Shown here one piece after another: positions 27,800 through 36,193 of a stretch of DNA of 64,000 nt. The translations under genes and the position numbers were made by a program. Source of the DNA: Laceyella putida (lineage in GTDB: Bacteria; Bacillota; Bacilli; Thermoactinomycetales; Thermoactinomycetaceae); assembly GCF_042665195.1 (NCBI RefSeq), contig NZ_JBHTBW010000006.1:248001-312000 (forward strand). Direction: 5' to 3'. The notes below the pieces were generated by a model. It saw only the letters and a list, made by a program, of their open reading frames with translations. It was not told where the DNA came from and made no database searches. Position 1 is the first letter of the stretch. Every line of letters begins with the position of its first letter.

Positions 27800-29766
27800 T
27801 TCTCCGGCCCTCCATCCAAGTTCTCTTGCAACACGTGAATGAGGCGTGATTTTGCCTCGCTCAGTGACCCGTTTTTCAATTGGCAAGCCGCATTGGTCAA
27901 GTGGCCGCCGCCACCCAGTTGCTCCATGATGACTTGGACATTGATTTCTCCTTGCGATCTCGCGCTGATCGAAATCAGTCCGTCACCGCGGCGACCGATC
28001 ACAAAGGAGGCGCGAATGCCTTGCATATTTAATAGTGTATCTGCCGCTTGCGCAATCAGCAATTGATCATACTCTTCCGTTTCTTCACCAACCGCAACCG
28101 CGATATCGCCGCGCACCAATTCGGTGGACTTGACGATCTCCGCCCGTTTGACATACTGGTTCAAATCCTCTTTTAGAAGGGATTGCACCATCATGAGATC
28201 AGCGCCATGCCTCCGCAGGAAGGAGGCCGCTTCAAAGGTGCGTGAACCGGCGCGAAAAGCAAAGTTCTTCGTATCGACAACAATCCCTGCCAGAAGCGCC
28301 GTCGCCTCCAATGTATCCATGGATAACCGCTGATCCTGGTACTGAAGAAGTTCCGTCACCAGTTCGCTGGTCGAGGACGCGTAAGGCTCCAAGTAAACCA
28401 AGACGGGATCCTTCACAAAATCCTCCCCGCGGCGGTGGTGGTCAATCACGACGACACGGCGGGCCCGTTCCAACAAGCGAAGGTCCATCGCCAACGACGG
28501 TTTGTGCGTGTCAACCAGAATCAAGAGCGTATCGGGATCGTCAACCAAAGGAAGCGCCTTTTCAGGTTGGATCAGCATATCCCCCAAATAAGCATGATGG
28601 CGTACGGCGGCCAACAAGCGTTCAATGGAAGGATTCTCTTCGTCCAACACAATGTGCGCTTCGCAATCATGAATCAAAGCAAACTTGACCACGCCGATGG
28701 CTGCGCCCAACGCATCCATATCCGGCTGAGTATGACCCATGACCACCACTCGCTTGCTGTCTTGAATCAAATTGCTCATCGCATGGGATATCACGCGCGC
28801 GCGGACTCTTGTCCGTTTTTCAACCGCATTGGTCTTGCCGCCAAAGAAAATGGTTTCCTCGCCTTGCTTTACCGCGGCCTGATCCCCTCCGCGAGCCAAA
28901 GCGATGTCCAGAGCGGCATGGGCATTTTGCGTTCTTTCAATCAGCGTCTCACCGACACTGGCAATCCCGATGCTCAGCGTGATCGGAATCTTGTTCTGCC
29001 TCGTCATCTCCCTAACAACGTCCAATATCTCAAAGCGCGACTTCATCAGACGCTCCAGCGATTGTTGCTCCGCCACCAAAAACATCTTATCTGTATCGAG
29101 ACGTTTGAGGGTGATATCATAATCCAGTGCCCATTTGGAAATCGTCCCCGTCACATTAGATAACAAAAGCGTAGCCTCTTGATCCGTCAATCCTTGTCCA
29201 GCCTCATCAAAGTTATCCAAATGGATGAAACCAAATATCACACGTGCGTCGTGAAGCTCTTTCCTCAAGCTCTCCAATTGCGTAATGTCCCGGAAAAAAT
29301 AAACCCGTTCCTCCGGTTGATGGGTCACTTCATAAACACGCTCGTCCAGCTGAATCGTGAAAGGGGTCTCCCGCTCTCCCTCTTCCTTCAATTGCGGGAA
29401 AAGCTCCTCCAGCGATTCCCCGATCAATCGCTCACGATCGCCCATCATCCCCACAATAAACGGATTGCACCATTCGACATGACCAGACCGATCATATAGG
29501 AGAATCCCAATCGGCATCCCATCGATCGCCGTTTGTCCCGCATTCTTCACCCGATGGTTCAAGGTCAACACATACTCAGTGAAATCATGGCGAAAGGCCC
29601 GTTCCGCCCGATATAAAACCAGGGCCAGTGCCACAAAAAACACGAGTCCGATCAGGCCGTAGATCCATTTGTATGTGGAAAGCAAAGCGATTAAGATCAG
29701 GCTAAAACACATGGCAAAAATCATATGATATCCATGCCATCTTTGTATAACAAACTTCGGCATCAT
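27796..29766 (-). CDS. gdpP: Cyclic-di-AMP phosphodiesterase GdpP
   Basis: Hydrolyses c-di-AMP to pApA, controlling osmotic and wall homeostasis. 656 residues: two membrane helices (about 13-55), PAS (about 80-170), a degenerate GGDEF domain (about 175-305) and a DHH/DHHA1 module with GHTQPDMDALGAA, VDTHKP, VIDHHRRG and C-terminal GGGGHLTNAA. The degenerate GGDEF is normal for this family. ATG at 29766 follows GAGGGG. The yybS-gdpP-rplI-dnaC order matches Bacillus. Confidence 0.96.
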   Translation of the reverse strand: MMPKFVIQRWHGYHMIFAMCFSLILIALLSTYKWIYGLIGLVFFVALALVLYRAERAFRHDFTEYVLTLNHRVKNAGQTAIDGMPIGILLYDRSGHVEWCNPFIVGMMGDRERLIGESLEELFPQLKEEGERETPFTIQLDERVYEVTHQPEERVYFFRDITQLESLRKELHDARVIFGFIHLDNFDEAGQGLTDQEATLLLSNVTGTISKWALDYDITLKRLDTDKMFLVAEQQSLERLMKSRFEILDVVREMTRQNKIPITLSIGIASVGETLIERTQNAHAALDIALARGGDQAAVKQGEETIFFGGKTNAVEKRTRVRARVISHAMSNLIQDSKRVVVMGHTQPDMDALGAAIGVVKFALIHDCEAHIVLDEENPSIERLLAAVRHHAYLGDMLIQPEKALPLVDDPDTLLILVDTHKPSLAMDLRLLERARRVVVIDHHRRGEDFVKDPVLVYLEPYASSTSELVTELLQYQDQRLSMDTLEATALLAGIVVDTKNFAFRAGSRTFEAASFLRRHGADLMMVQSLLKEDLNQYVKRAEIVKSTELVRGDIAVAVGEETEEYDQLLIAQAADTLLNMQGIRASFVIGRRGDGLISISARSQGEINVQVIMEQLGGGGHLTNAACQLKNGSLSEAKSRLIHVLQENLDGGPEK

Positions 29767-29930
29767 TTCTATCCCCTCAAACTATCCACCCTGCATTTGC
29801 ATCTAACTCTTATTTTACCCCAGTTGCGACATAGAGCAACTATTAGCCTCCCATCACCACCGCCAAAACTTGGATTGTCAGGCATGTTGCTTTATCATAT
29901 TCGGCTTGTTGAATGATTGTCACTACGGGC

Positions 29931-30842
29931 TTATCTTTTGTCGATACGGCTTCGAAGATCTATGCCCGTGTCGATAAACCCGAGTAACATGAAGAGCGGC
30001 GAAAACGGAAGCACAAGCACAAACAACAGCACATAGATTCCCCAATGGATGCGCCCGCACTTACGCTGCAGGAGAAATAGCACAAACGAGCAGCCTTGCA
30101 GCACCATCAAGATTTGCATTAGGTAGAAAAAACCCAGCATCCACTTGCCGGATGCCCCGCTGTCCGCCTGAAACAGCATGCCGATCATCAATAACAGATA
30201 AGCGGTAAAAAAGATGCGGGGCAAACGCCACTCATAAAACGGCGGCAACGATTTCCCGGGAAATCCTGCGCGAATCAACCAACGGCGGGCCACCATAAAC
30301 GTTGCGATCGCCGTAGGGACGATCAGCATAAACAACAAAATCGGAAACGCAATCGAGAGCGGTAACCCCGCCGCTCCATCCTGCAAAACGACCCCATTTG
30401 CCTTCATAAGGCGAATCGTTTCTGTCCATTCTTGCATCCAAATGGCGGTCAAACGGGAGAATAATTGAAAAACCAGTTGTCCCACCAGGAGAATGAGCCA
30501 AGAACTGATTAACCCAGCCACAATTCCCCCCAACACAATATCCGTTCCCGTCGTCTCTTCTTTACGATATAAATACCCCATCACACTGCCGCTCAGCCAA
30601 GCAAAAAGAAACAAACAAATGAAAAACGGAATCGGAAAAAAGAGAAACAGAACAACCAACAAACCGAGCGGAACGAAGGTGACTGACCAAGGTTGTTTTA
30701 CCTTGAGCAGGAGGAATGGGAGGGGAAGGAGCCAAAGGGCAACAAACTGAAGAATAGGGATAAATAAAGAGGCAAGAAGGAAGAGAAACCCCCCGCAGGC
30801 AAGAAGGCTGTCCTTCCATCCCCCTTTTAACTCTTGAGACAA
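29931..30842 (-). CDS. yybS: DUF2232 membrane protein YybS
   Basis: 303-residue integral membrane protein of the YybS/DUF2232 family with about eight hydrophobic segments, a pattern like small-molecule transporters; function unknown. The start is TTG at 30842, supported by AGAGGTGA 7 nt upstream inside the intergenic space after the MazG-like gene. A perfect Noc-binding palindrome lies within the coding sequence. Position upstream of gdpP matches Bacillus. Confidence 0.85.
   Translation of the reverse strand: MSQELKGGWKDSLLACGGFLFLLASLFIPILQFVALWLLPLPFLLLKVKQPWSVTFVPLGLLVVLFLFFPIPFFICLFLFAWLSGSVMGYLYRKEETTGTDIVLGGIVAGLISSWLILLVGQLVFQLFSRLTAIWMQEWTETIRLMKANGVVLQDGAAGLPLSIAFPILLFMLIVPTAIATFMVARRWLIRAGFPGKSLPPFYEWRLPRIFFTAYLLLMIGMLFQADSGASGKWMLGFFYLMQILMVLQGCSFVLFLLQRKCGRIHWGIYVLLFVLVLPFSPLFMLLGFIDTGIDLRSRIDKR
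30251..30264. promoter_or_regulatory. Noc-binding site
   Basis: Perfect ATTTCCCGGGAAAT palindrome, identical to the Bacillus Noc consensus, located inside yybS about 14 kb from noc. Confidence 0.75.
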
Positions 30843-30849
30843 AAGCTTG

Positions 30850-31161
30850 TCACCTCTTGTTCACATATTCTTCCAAAGAAGACAAATCACCGTACCATTG
30901 TTCTAATTGATGACCTTCATGTACATGCTCACGCAATTTGTGAATGACTGCCTGATCGAGCTCGCGAAAAGAAAAACCCATGCGTCTCGCCATCACATAT
31001 ACCGAGATAACCAAACTAGACAAACTATCTATCATCATATGCTGATTGGCATGAAGAATTCCCCGAAATAGGTTGGCAATCTGATCAAGGATCTCCGTCT
31101 TTAACCACTCGATCACCTTTACGCTTTTGGCGAATTGCACTCCTCGTTCAGGCCGACTCAT
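30850..31161 (-). CDS. MazG-like protein
   Basis: 103-residue helical protein resembling the short MazG-like proteins encoded beside rpsR/yybS in Bacillales. Helices with conserved Glu and His (RELDQAVIHKLREHVHEGHQLEQWYGDL) suggest an all-alpha NTP-pyrophosphohydrolase fold, but the full metal-binding EExxE motif of active MazG is not evident, so activity is doubtful. ATG at 31161 has AAGGAG with a 9-nt spacer. Confidence 0.7.
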   Translation of the reverse strand: MSRPERGVQFAKSVKVIEWLKTEILDQIANLFRGILHANQHMMIDSLSSLVISVYVMARRMGFSFRELDQAVIHKLREHVHEGHQLEQWYGDLSSLEEYVNKR

Positions 31162-31243
31162 ATGGTTGCACTCCTTCAAATGTAAACAAGTTTAGGAGAT
31201 GCTTCCACACTGAACCATTATTTTCCTTCTTTTGCATACGAAA

Positions 31244-31268
31244 AACAGGGGCGACGCACACCCCTGTT
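31244..31268 (-). terminator. Terminator after rpsR
   Basis: AACAGGGG / CCCCTGTT stem followed by TTTTT on the minus strand, just past the rpsR stop. Confidence 0.85.
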
Positions 31269-31275
31269 CTGCCGA

Positions 31276-31503
31276 TTAATCGTTGGTATATGGTAAGAGA
31301 GCCATTTGGCGAGCTCTTTTGATTGCACGGGTCAACTGACGTTGGTATTTGGAGCTGGTACCCGTTACGCGACGTGGCAAGATTTTGCCACGCTCGCTGA
31401 TGAATTTACGCAGCAAGTCCGTATCTTTGTAATCGATGTACTCGATTTTGTTCACAGTGAAATAGCAGACTTTGCGACGCTTATTTCCGCGACGACGAGC
31501 CAT
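31276..31503 (-). CDS. rpsR: 30S ribosomal protein S18
   Basis: 75-residue S18 with RKVCYF and LLRKFISERGKILPRRVTG motifs. The single Cys does not form the four-Cys zinc form. Last gene of rpsF-ssb-rpsR, 41 nt after ssb, with GGAGGG upstream of its ATG. Binds S6 on the small-subunit platform. Confidence 0.98.
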   Translation of the reverse strand: MARRRGNKRRKVCYFTVNKIEYIDYKDTDLLRKFISERGKILPRRVTGTSSKYQRQLTRAIKRARQMALLPYTND

Positions 31504-31544
31504 GGGAAATTCCCTCCTTCCTTATTTAGCAAGCTGAGCGAACG

Positions 31545-32021
31545 TTAGAAAGGCAGATCATCATCAGAGATGTCAATGGGTTGGCCATCATCAGCAAAGG
31601 GGTCATCCATCGATTTGCGGCCATAATTGTTGTTTTTCCCTCCACCGTAGGAGTTACCACCATATGAACCACCACCGAAATCAGAAGCGGACTCGCTTCG
31701 ATTTTTCGGCTCCAAGAAACGCACATCTTCAGCCACCACATCGGTGGTATAGACGGTACGCCCCTCTTGGTTTTCATATTTACCCGTCTGCAAACGGCCA
31801 TCGACTCCAACCAAAGAGCCTTTTCTCAGGTAATTAGCGCAATTCTCCGCTAATCCACGCCACGTGACGATATTGATAAAGTCAGCTTCTCTTTCCCCTT
31901 GCTGATTCGTATAGTTCCGGTTTACCGCGATGGAGAAGCGCGCAATGGCCACTCCGCTTGGAGTGTAACGCAACTCCGGATCGCGGGTAAGCCGTCCAAC
32001 TAAGATGACCCGATTTAACAT
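31545..32021 (-). CDS. ssb: Single-stranded DNA-binding protein
   Basis: 158 residues: OB-fold (about 1-110) with MLNRVILVGRLTRDPELRY and FINIVTWRGLAENC, then a Gly/Ser/Asn/Tyr-rich flexible linker and the acidic tip DISDDDLPF that recruits replication and repair partners. Between rpsF and rpsR as in most Bacillota. The intact DDDLPF tip marks it as the housekeeping SSB. Confidence 0.98.
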   Translation of the reverse strand: MLNRVILVGRLTRDPELRYTPSGVAIARFSIAVNRNYTNQQGEREADFINIVTWRGLAENCANYLRKGSLVGVDGRLQTGKYENQEGRTVYTTDVVAEDVRFLEPKNRSESASDFGGGSYGGNSYGGGKNNNYGRKSMDDPFADDGQPIDISDDDLPF

Positions 32022-32070
32022 TGAACCTCTCTCCCTTGCTAATGATCAACCTTATCTATATAAAACAATT

Positions 32071-32361
32071 TTATTTTTCGTCGATGTTGATGATCAAATG
32101 ACGCATAATGTTGTCATTGATGCGAATCACGTGATCCAGTTCGTCAACCACGCCAGCTTCACCTTTGAAAGTGTAAACGCTATATAGACCTTCGCGATGG
32201 TTGTTAATCTCATAAGCAAGACGGCGTTTACCCATGTCGTCGATGTTGGTCAGTTCTCCACCGTTTTCCGTGATGGTCGCTTGTACCTTTTCACGGGTTG
32301 CTTTTACGGTTTCCTCATCCACATCTGGACGTACGATGAACATGATTTCGTAGTTATGCAT
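32071..32361 (-). CDS. rpsF: 30S ribosomal protein S6
   Basis: 96-residue S6 (MHNYEIMFIVRPDVDEETV..., GKRRLAYEINNHREG). First gene of rpsF-ssb-rpsR; AGGAGGTG stands about 8 nt before the ATG. In B. subtilis the S6:S18 complex represses this operon by binding its leader, and a candidate leader structure is present. Confidence 0.98.
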   Translation of the reverse strand: MHNYEIMFIVRPDVDEETVKATREKVQATITENGGELTNIDDMGKRRLAYEINNHREGLYSVYTFKGEAGVVDELDHVIRINDNIMRHLIINIDEK

Positions 32362-32443
32362 CCTCTACACCTCCTTCTGGACTTTAACGGCCCTGCTTTG
32401 CAGCGCAGAGCAAGGAGAAAACGTCTAATACGTACGATTAGTA
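32362..32443 (-). promoter_or_regulatory. rpsF leader with possible S6:S18-binding hairpin
   Basis: Leader of about 80 nt. Its RNA has a 6-bp hairpin (CUCUGC / GCAGGG) directly followed by a GGG..UCC closure exposing CCG, the trinucleotide characteristic of S6:S18 mRNA sites. A near-palindrome CTAATACGTACGATTAG (32426-32442) overlaps the expected transcript start. Confidence 0.4.
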
Positions 32444-32472
32444 ATTGTAGCAGAAAACAAGAAATAAATCAA
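32444..32472 (-). promoter_or_regulatory. Promoter for rpsF-ssb-rpsR
   Basis: TTGATT and TACAAT with a 17-nt spacer on the minus strand, about 85 nt before rpsF. Confidence 0.6.
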
Positions 32473-32585
32473 TGAACAACCCGAACGAAAGAATAAAAAA
32501 GCGGTAGCGAACAATCTGTTTCTCGTGCGACAAGACGCTCACACCAAAAAGCTTTTTCCGCCATTTTCCCATTTTGAAATAAGCT

Positions 32586-33686
32586 CTACACATTGAAGCG
32601 GAAAGTCATGATGTCCCCATCTTGAACAACATAATCCTTTCCTTCCAAACGCAGCAATCCCTTCTCCCTGGCCATGGCTTGCGATCCGCAGGCAATCAAG
32701 TCTTCATACGCCGTCACCTCGGCGCGGATAAACCCACGTTCAAAATCGGTATGGATCACCGCTGCTGCTTGCGGCGCTTTGGTGCCCTCGCGGATGGTCC
32801 AAGCCCGCACTTCTTTTTCACCCGCGGTAAAATAAGTGATTAAACCAAGCAACTTATACGCAGCCCCGATCAAGCGGTCCAGTCCGGACTGCTCCAATCC
32901 CAACTCTTCCAAAAACATGGCGCGTTCATCCCCTTCCAGCTCGGCGATTTCCGCTTCCACTTGGGCGCTGATCGGCACCACTTCGGCTCCCTCACCCGCG
33001 GCGATTTCCCTCACCACCTGCACATAGGGGTTTTCATCCGCATTGGCGATATCCTTTTCACTTACATTGGCCGCATAAAGGACATTTTTCATCGTCAAGA
33101 GGTTCAAGCTCTTAATCACTTTACGTTCTTCTTGATCCAACTCCACCACGCGCGCCGGCTTTCCTTCCGCCAAGGCTTGTTGCAATCGCGCCAGGATGTC
33201 ATACTCTTGCGCCGCCGCTTTGTCCCCGCTTTTCTTCTGTTTTTGCACTCGTTCCAACCGTTTTTCAACCGTTTCCAAGTCAGCCAACACCAACTCAAGG
33301 GTAATCGTCTCAATATCGGCAGCCGGGTCCACTTTGCCGGCCACATGAGTGATATTCTCGTCTTCAAAACAACGAACCACATGAATAATCGCATCAACTT
33401 CGCGGATATGGGAGAGGAACTTGTTTCCCAAGCCTTCACCACGGCTTGCGCCTTTCACCAATCCGGCGATGTCGACGAATTGAAAGGATGTGGGAACAAC
33501 CCGTTGCGGCTTAATCAATTCCGCTAATTTATCTAAACGCTTATCCGGCACGTCGACGACTCCCACATTGGGGTCAATCGTGCAAAATGGATAGTTGGCA
33601 GACTCTGCCCCGGCTTGTGTGATCGCATTAAACAGCGTGGATTTTCCCACGTTGGGTAATCCGACGATTCCTGTAGCTAACGCCAT
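32586..33686 (-). CDS. ychF: Redox-regulated ATPase YchF (Obg family)
   Basis: Ribosome-associated P-loop NTPase of 366 residues. Shows GLPNVGKSTLFNAIT (P-loop), FVDIAGLVKGASRGEGLG, the ATP-preferring NxxE-type G4 region (YAANVSEKD) and a C-terminal TGS-like domain ending VVQDGDIMTFRFNV. ATG at 33686 has GAGGAGG with an 8-nt spacer. A TATAAT box at 33753-33758 may be its -10. Confidence 0.97.
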   Translation of the reverse strand: MALATGIVGLPNVGKSTLFNAITQAGAESANYPFCTIDPNVGVVDVPDKRLDKLAELIKPQRVVPTSFQFVDIAGLVKGASRGEGLGNKFLSHIREVDAIIHVVRCFEDENITHVAGKVDPAADIETITLELVLADLETVEKRLERVQKQKKSGDKAAAQEYDILARLQQALAEGKPARVVELDQEERKVIKSLNLLTMKNVLYAANVSEKDIANADENPYVQVVREIAAGEGAEVVPISAQVEAEIAELEGDERAMFLEELGLEQSGLDRLIGAAYKLLGLITYFTAGEKEVRAWTIREGTKAPQAAAVIHTDFERGFIRAEVTAYEDLIACGSQAMAREKGLLRLEGKDYVVQDGDIMTFRFNV

Positions 33687-33898
33687 GTTTTTGGCTCCTC
33701 CTCTTAAGTCCGAGTTTTACCGAACACCGTCCTGATATTCGAATCCTTGTCCATTATAGCGAAAAGTGAGAAGGAGTTCCATTGAGTAAAATGGGGCTGT
33801 CCACCAAGCCTTTCAAGAAAAAAGAAACTCTGCCCGGCGGAGCGGAATGATGGTGGCAAGCACAGCGATGAATCCAACAAGGAACCCACGTGTCATCC

Positions 33899-34045
33899 TT
33901 AATGCAAGGTGACGGTTACAGGCGGCATTTCCACAAACGGGGCGTCATAGGAGATGCTTCCGCCTTCACCCGGGGGCAGTTGCAAGGCAAATGCTCCCGC
34001 AACAGCAACCAACTTATGTATGCGACCCCGCGCTTTTTTAGACAT
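33899..34045 (-). CDS. Small ORF encoding a 48-residue peptide
   Basis: Short frame with a strong AAAGGAG 9-nt upstream of ATG 34045. The product starts MSKKARGRIHKLVAVAGAFAL, a basic then mildly hydrophobic N-terminus, followed by a Gly/Pro-rich acidic part (LPPGEGGSISYDAPFVEMPP) ending VTVTLH. It resembles no family I know. The hydrophobic stretch is short for an export signal. It sits alone between ychF and the DUF951 gene. Confidence 0.5.
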   Translation of the reverse strand: MSKKARGRIHKLVAVAGAFALQLPPGEGGSISYDAPFVEMPPVTVTLH

Positions 34046-34129
34046 AAACAATTTCTCCTTTGACATGAATATTCAATTCTATCTTTCGTGAAAACAAAAG
34101 GGAAATCCTATCCAATATTTACAATATAT

Positions 34130-34160
34130 AAGGCGATCTCTTGAACGGAGAGATCGCCTT
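34130..34160 (-). terminator. Hairpin after the DUF951 gene
   Basis: Perfect 12-bp stem AAGGCGATCTCT / AGAGATCGCCTT with a 7-nt loop, 30 nt past the stop. No strong T run. Confidence 0.6.
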
Positions 34161-34191
34161 AGCCCGCGTTGCGGAGAGAACCGCCACCCTC

Positions 34192-34404
34192 TTATTCCAT
34201 TGCATCCGGTTCATTCGCCGAAGCCAATATGCGCTTCAATCTTTTTTCAAACCGGCTGCGAGGGAGCAATACACTGTGCTCACATCCTGTGCACTTCATG
34301 CGGATATCGGCCCCCATGCGAATAATTTTCCATGCATTCGTTCCACAAGGATGCGCTTTTTTCATTTCTACAATATCACCAAGACCAAATTGCTTCATTT
34401 GCAA
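34192..34404 (-). CDS. DUF951 family protein (YyzM-like)
   Basis: 70-residue protein with the family core LGDIVEMKKAHPCGTNAWKI, IRMGADIRMKCTGCEHSVLLPR. The CxxC pair plus the earlier HPCG suggest a small metal or SH3-like fold; function unknown. Start TTG at 34404 or ATG at 34398; GAGAG lies 9 nt before the TTG. It lies just downstream of the acyltransferase gene on the same strand; in Bacillus a homologue is near ychF. Confidence 0.88.
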   Translation of the reverse strand: MQMKQFGLGDIVEMKKAHPCGTNAWKIIRMGADIRMKCTGCEHSVLLPRSRFEKRLKRILASANEPDAME

Positions 34405-34461
34405 TTCAGATCACTCTCTCTTCTATTCATGCTACAATTATAGAAAGGCATCGATTAAAAT

Positions 34462-35082
34462 TCAACCTGTTTGTACATGTTGCGTCCCTTCTTTTAATAG
34501 CCGCAATTGCCGTTGCATCGCCAAGCTGACGGCCTTTTGCTTTTCCTTTGCTGTCCCTGACTGGGGAGGAGTGATGGCTTGGCCGATTTTAATCGTAATT
34601 TTCACTGGTCGAAGCCAGAAGCTCCCTTTGGGCAAGGCGCGTTCAGCTCCCTGGATGAATACGGGGATAATCAAACAATTCTTTTTTACGGCCAGATAAC
34701 TGGCTCCCTGCTTAAGCTCTTCAAAATGATTGTCTCCGCGAATCCCGCCTTCAGGAAAAATGCCTACAACTCCCCCCCGATCCAGATAGCCCAAGGCCGT
34801 GCGAATCGTTTGCGCTTCCGGTTTTTCCCGATTGACCGGAAATGCGCCCGCAAAGTGGAGGAACCACCGAAACAGCGAGATCTTAAACGCTTCTTGCTTT
34901 GCCATAAAATGAACTCTTCGATCTATCATTGCTCCGATATAAAAAGGGTCGGCATAACTCACATGATTTCCTACCAATATAAAGGCGCCGTTGGTTGGGA
35001 TTCGATCCAATCCTATCACTTCAATCCGATGATACAGAGCTAAAAATTGGCGCAACAACCGCTTAAGAAACGCATACAACAT
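34462..35082 (-). CDS. 1-acyl-glycerol-3-phosphate acyltransferase (PlsC family)
   Basis: Membrane-associated phospholipid acyltransferase of 206 residues. The catalytic HxxxxD box is NHVSYADP (near residue 39) and the phosphate-binding box is IFPEGGI (near 109). Adds the second acyl chain to make phosphatidic acid. No clear membrane-spanning helix besides the hydrophobic N-terminus. Chain specificity cannot be read. Confidence 0.9.
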   Translation of the reverse strand: MLYAFLKRLLRQFLALYHRIEVIGLDRIPTNGAFILVGNHVSYADPFYIGAMIDRRVHFMAKQEAFKISLFRWFLHFAGAFPVNREKPEAQTIRTALGYLDRGGVVGIFPEGGIRGDNHFEELKQGASYLAVKKNCLIIPVFIQGAERALPKGSFWLRPVKITIKIGQAITPPQSGTAKEKQKAVSLAMQRQLRLLKEGTQHVQTG

Positions 35083-35542
35083 CGCTCAATCCCTCTTTTC
35101 CCCACCATCCTACTTCCGTTGATGCACAATGTTTCCCACCTGTTGGTGATAGATTTGTTTCGGGTCATGACAACTTAACCTCATCTTTCAAGGCGCAAAA
35201 CACCTTGAAAGGCCTGGTCTTGCCTTCTTCACCCTGCGGTTCTCTCTGTTTTGCCGCTTTTGCACCACCTCCGGAAACAAGTGAAGCGGTTGGCGATGAA
35301 GTCACCCATCCAACACCGGTGACGCTGTTTTACCCACTTCCACAAGCGTCGAAAAATCCTTGTCTTACGCGCCAGGCGCTTGTCCAATCACGTTGACCCA
35401 GGCCCCCTCTTCCATTATATATTCTCTTTCTTTTGCTCGTTGGCTAAACTTCGGTTAAATCCTTTCCTCTCTATCAACCTATGTATATTTTCTCTCGCAA
35501 ATCCGTATACTGTTAAAGAATTTATTCTCGGAGGGTTGTTAG
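35083..35542. other. 460-nt intergenic region upstream of yyaC
   Basis: No convincing gene: the frames present lack ribosome-binding sites and carry stops. A hairpin CTTTCAAGG / CCTTGAAAG lies at about 35187-35211. Directly before yyaC, GTATA (near 35482) and CGTATACTG (near 35500) with about 16 nt between resemble a forespore sigma-F/G promoter, which fits yyaC. The remainder may be decayed sequence. Confidence 0.45.
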
Positions 35543-36133
35543 ATGAAAGAATATGCCTCTGCCCATCCAGTGCATAAAACGGCCTTTCCCTTTCGGGTTG
35601 AATATACACATCCCTTGGCAGATGAAGATTTTGCGAATCAACTCGCATTCGCTTGCCGTTCCTTTACCCCTTGCCCTGAAATCATCTGTGTTTGCATTGG
35701 TACTGATCGTTCGACTGGCGACTCTTTAGGTCCGCTTGTCGGCACTCTCTTAAGCAAGGATCCCCTGCCAGGTCTTTGGGTTTATGGCACGCTGAATGAC
35801 CCCGTTCATGCACTCAATCTCCAAGAAACGCTGGAGAAAATAGCCTGTGAACATCCCCATTCGCTCGTCATCGCCATCGACGCTTGCCTGGGACACTTTA
35901 AAAGCGTAGGCTCGATTCAACTGGGATTGGGCCCGTTAAAACCAGGGGCCGGTGTGAATAAAACCCTTCCCGAAGTGGGGCACATTCACATCACCGGCAT
36001 CGTCAACGTATCAGGATTCATGGAATACTTTGTACTACAAAACACCCGACTGAGTTTAGTGATGAATATGGCTGAAGTCATCTCCGCTTCAATCAAAAAA
36101 GCACTTTCGAAACTCCCTTCTCTCTCAGCATAA
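35543..36133 (+). CDS. yyaC: Spore protease-like protein YyaC (DUF1256)
   Basis: 196-residue protein of the YyaC family, related in fold to the germination protease Gpr and hydrogenase maturation proteases. Visible are ICVCIGTDRSTGDSLGPLVG, IAIDACLG and the GAGVNKTLPEVG segment. Expected to be forespore-expressed; GGAGGG stands 7 nt before ATG 35543 and a possible sigma-F-type promoter lies upstream. Proteolytic activity has not been shown for the family. Confidence 0.92.
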   Translation: MKEYASAHPVHKTAFPFRVEYTHPLADEDFANQLAFACRSFTPCPEIICVCIGTDRSTGDSLGPLVGTLLSKDPLPGLWVYGTLNDPVHALNLQETLEKIACEHPHSLVIAIDACLGHFKSVGSIQLGLGPLKPGAGVNKTLPEVGHIHITGIVNVSGFMEYFVLQNTRLSLVMNMAEVISASIKKALSKLPSLSA

Positions 36134-36151
36134 AAGGCATCCGATGAAACG

Positions 36152-36187
36152 AAAAAGACCGTCTCCCCTTTGGCAGACGGTCTTTTT
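36152..36187. terminator. Bidirectional terminator yyaC / desulfurase-like gene
   Basis: AAAAAGACCGTCT / AGACGGTCTTTTT perfect stem between convergent stop codons. Confidence 0.9.
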
Positions 36188-36193
36188 CCATGA

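Noticed and set aside
28435..29163. 242-codon frame opposite gdpP
   Set aside because: Antisense to a well-supported gene; no independent evidence.
35205..35396. 63-codon frame before yyaC
   Set aside because: No ribosome-binding site and no recognisable product; treated as intergenic.
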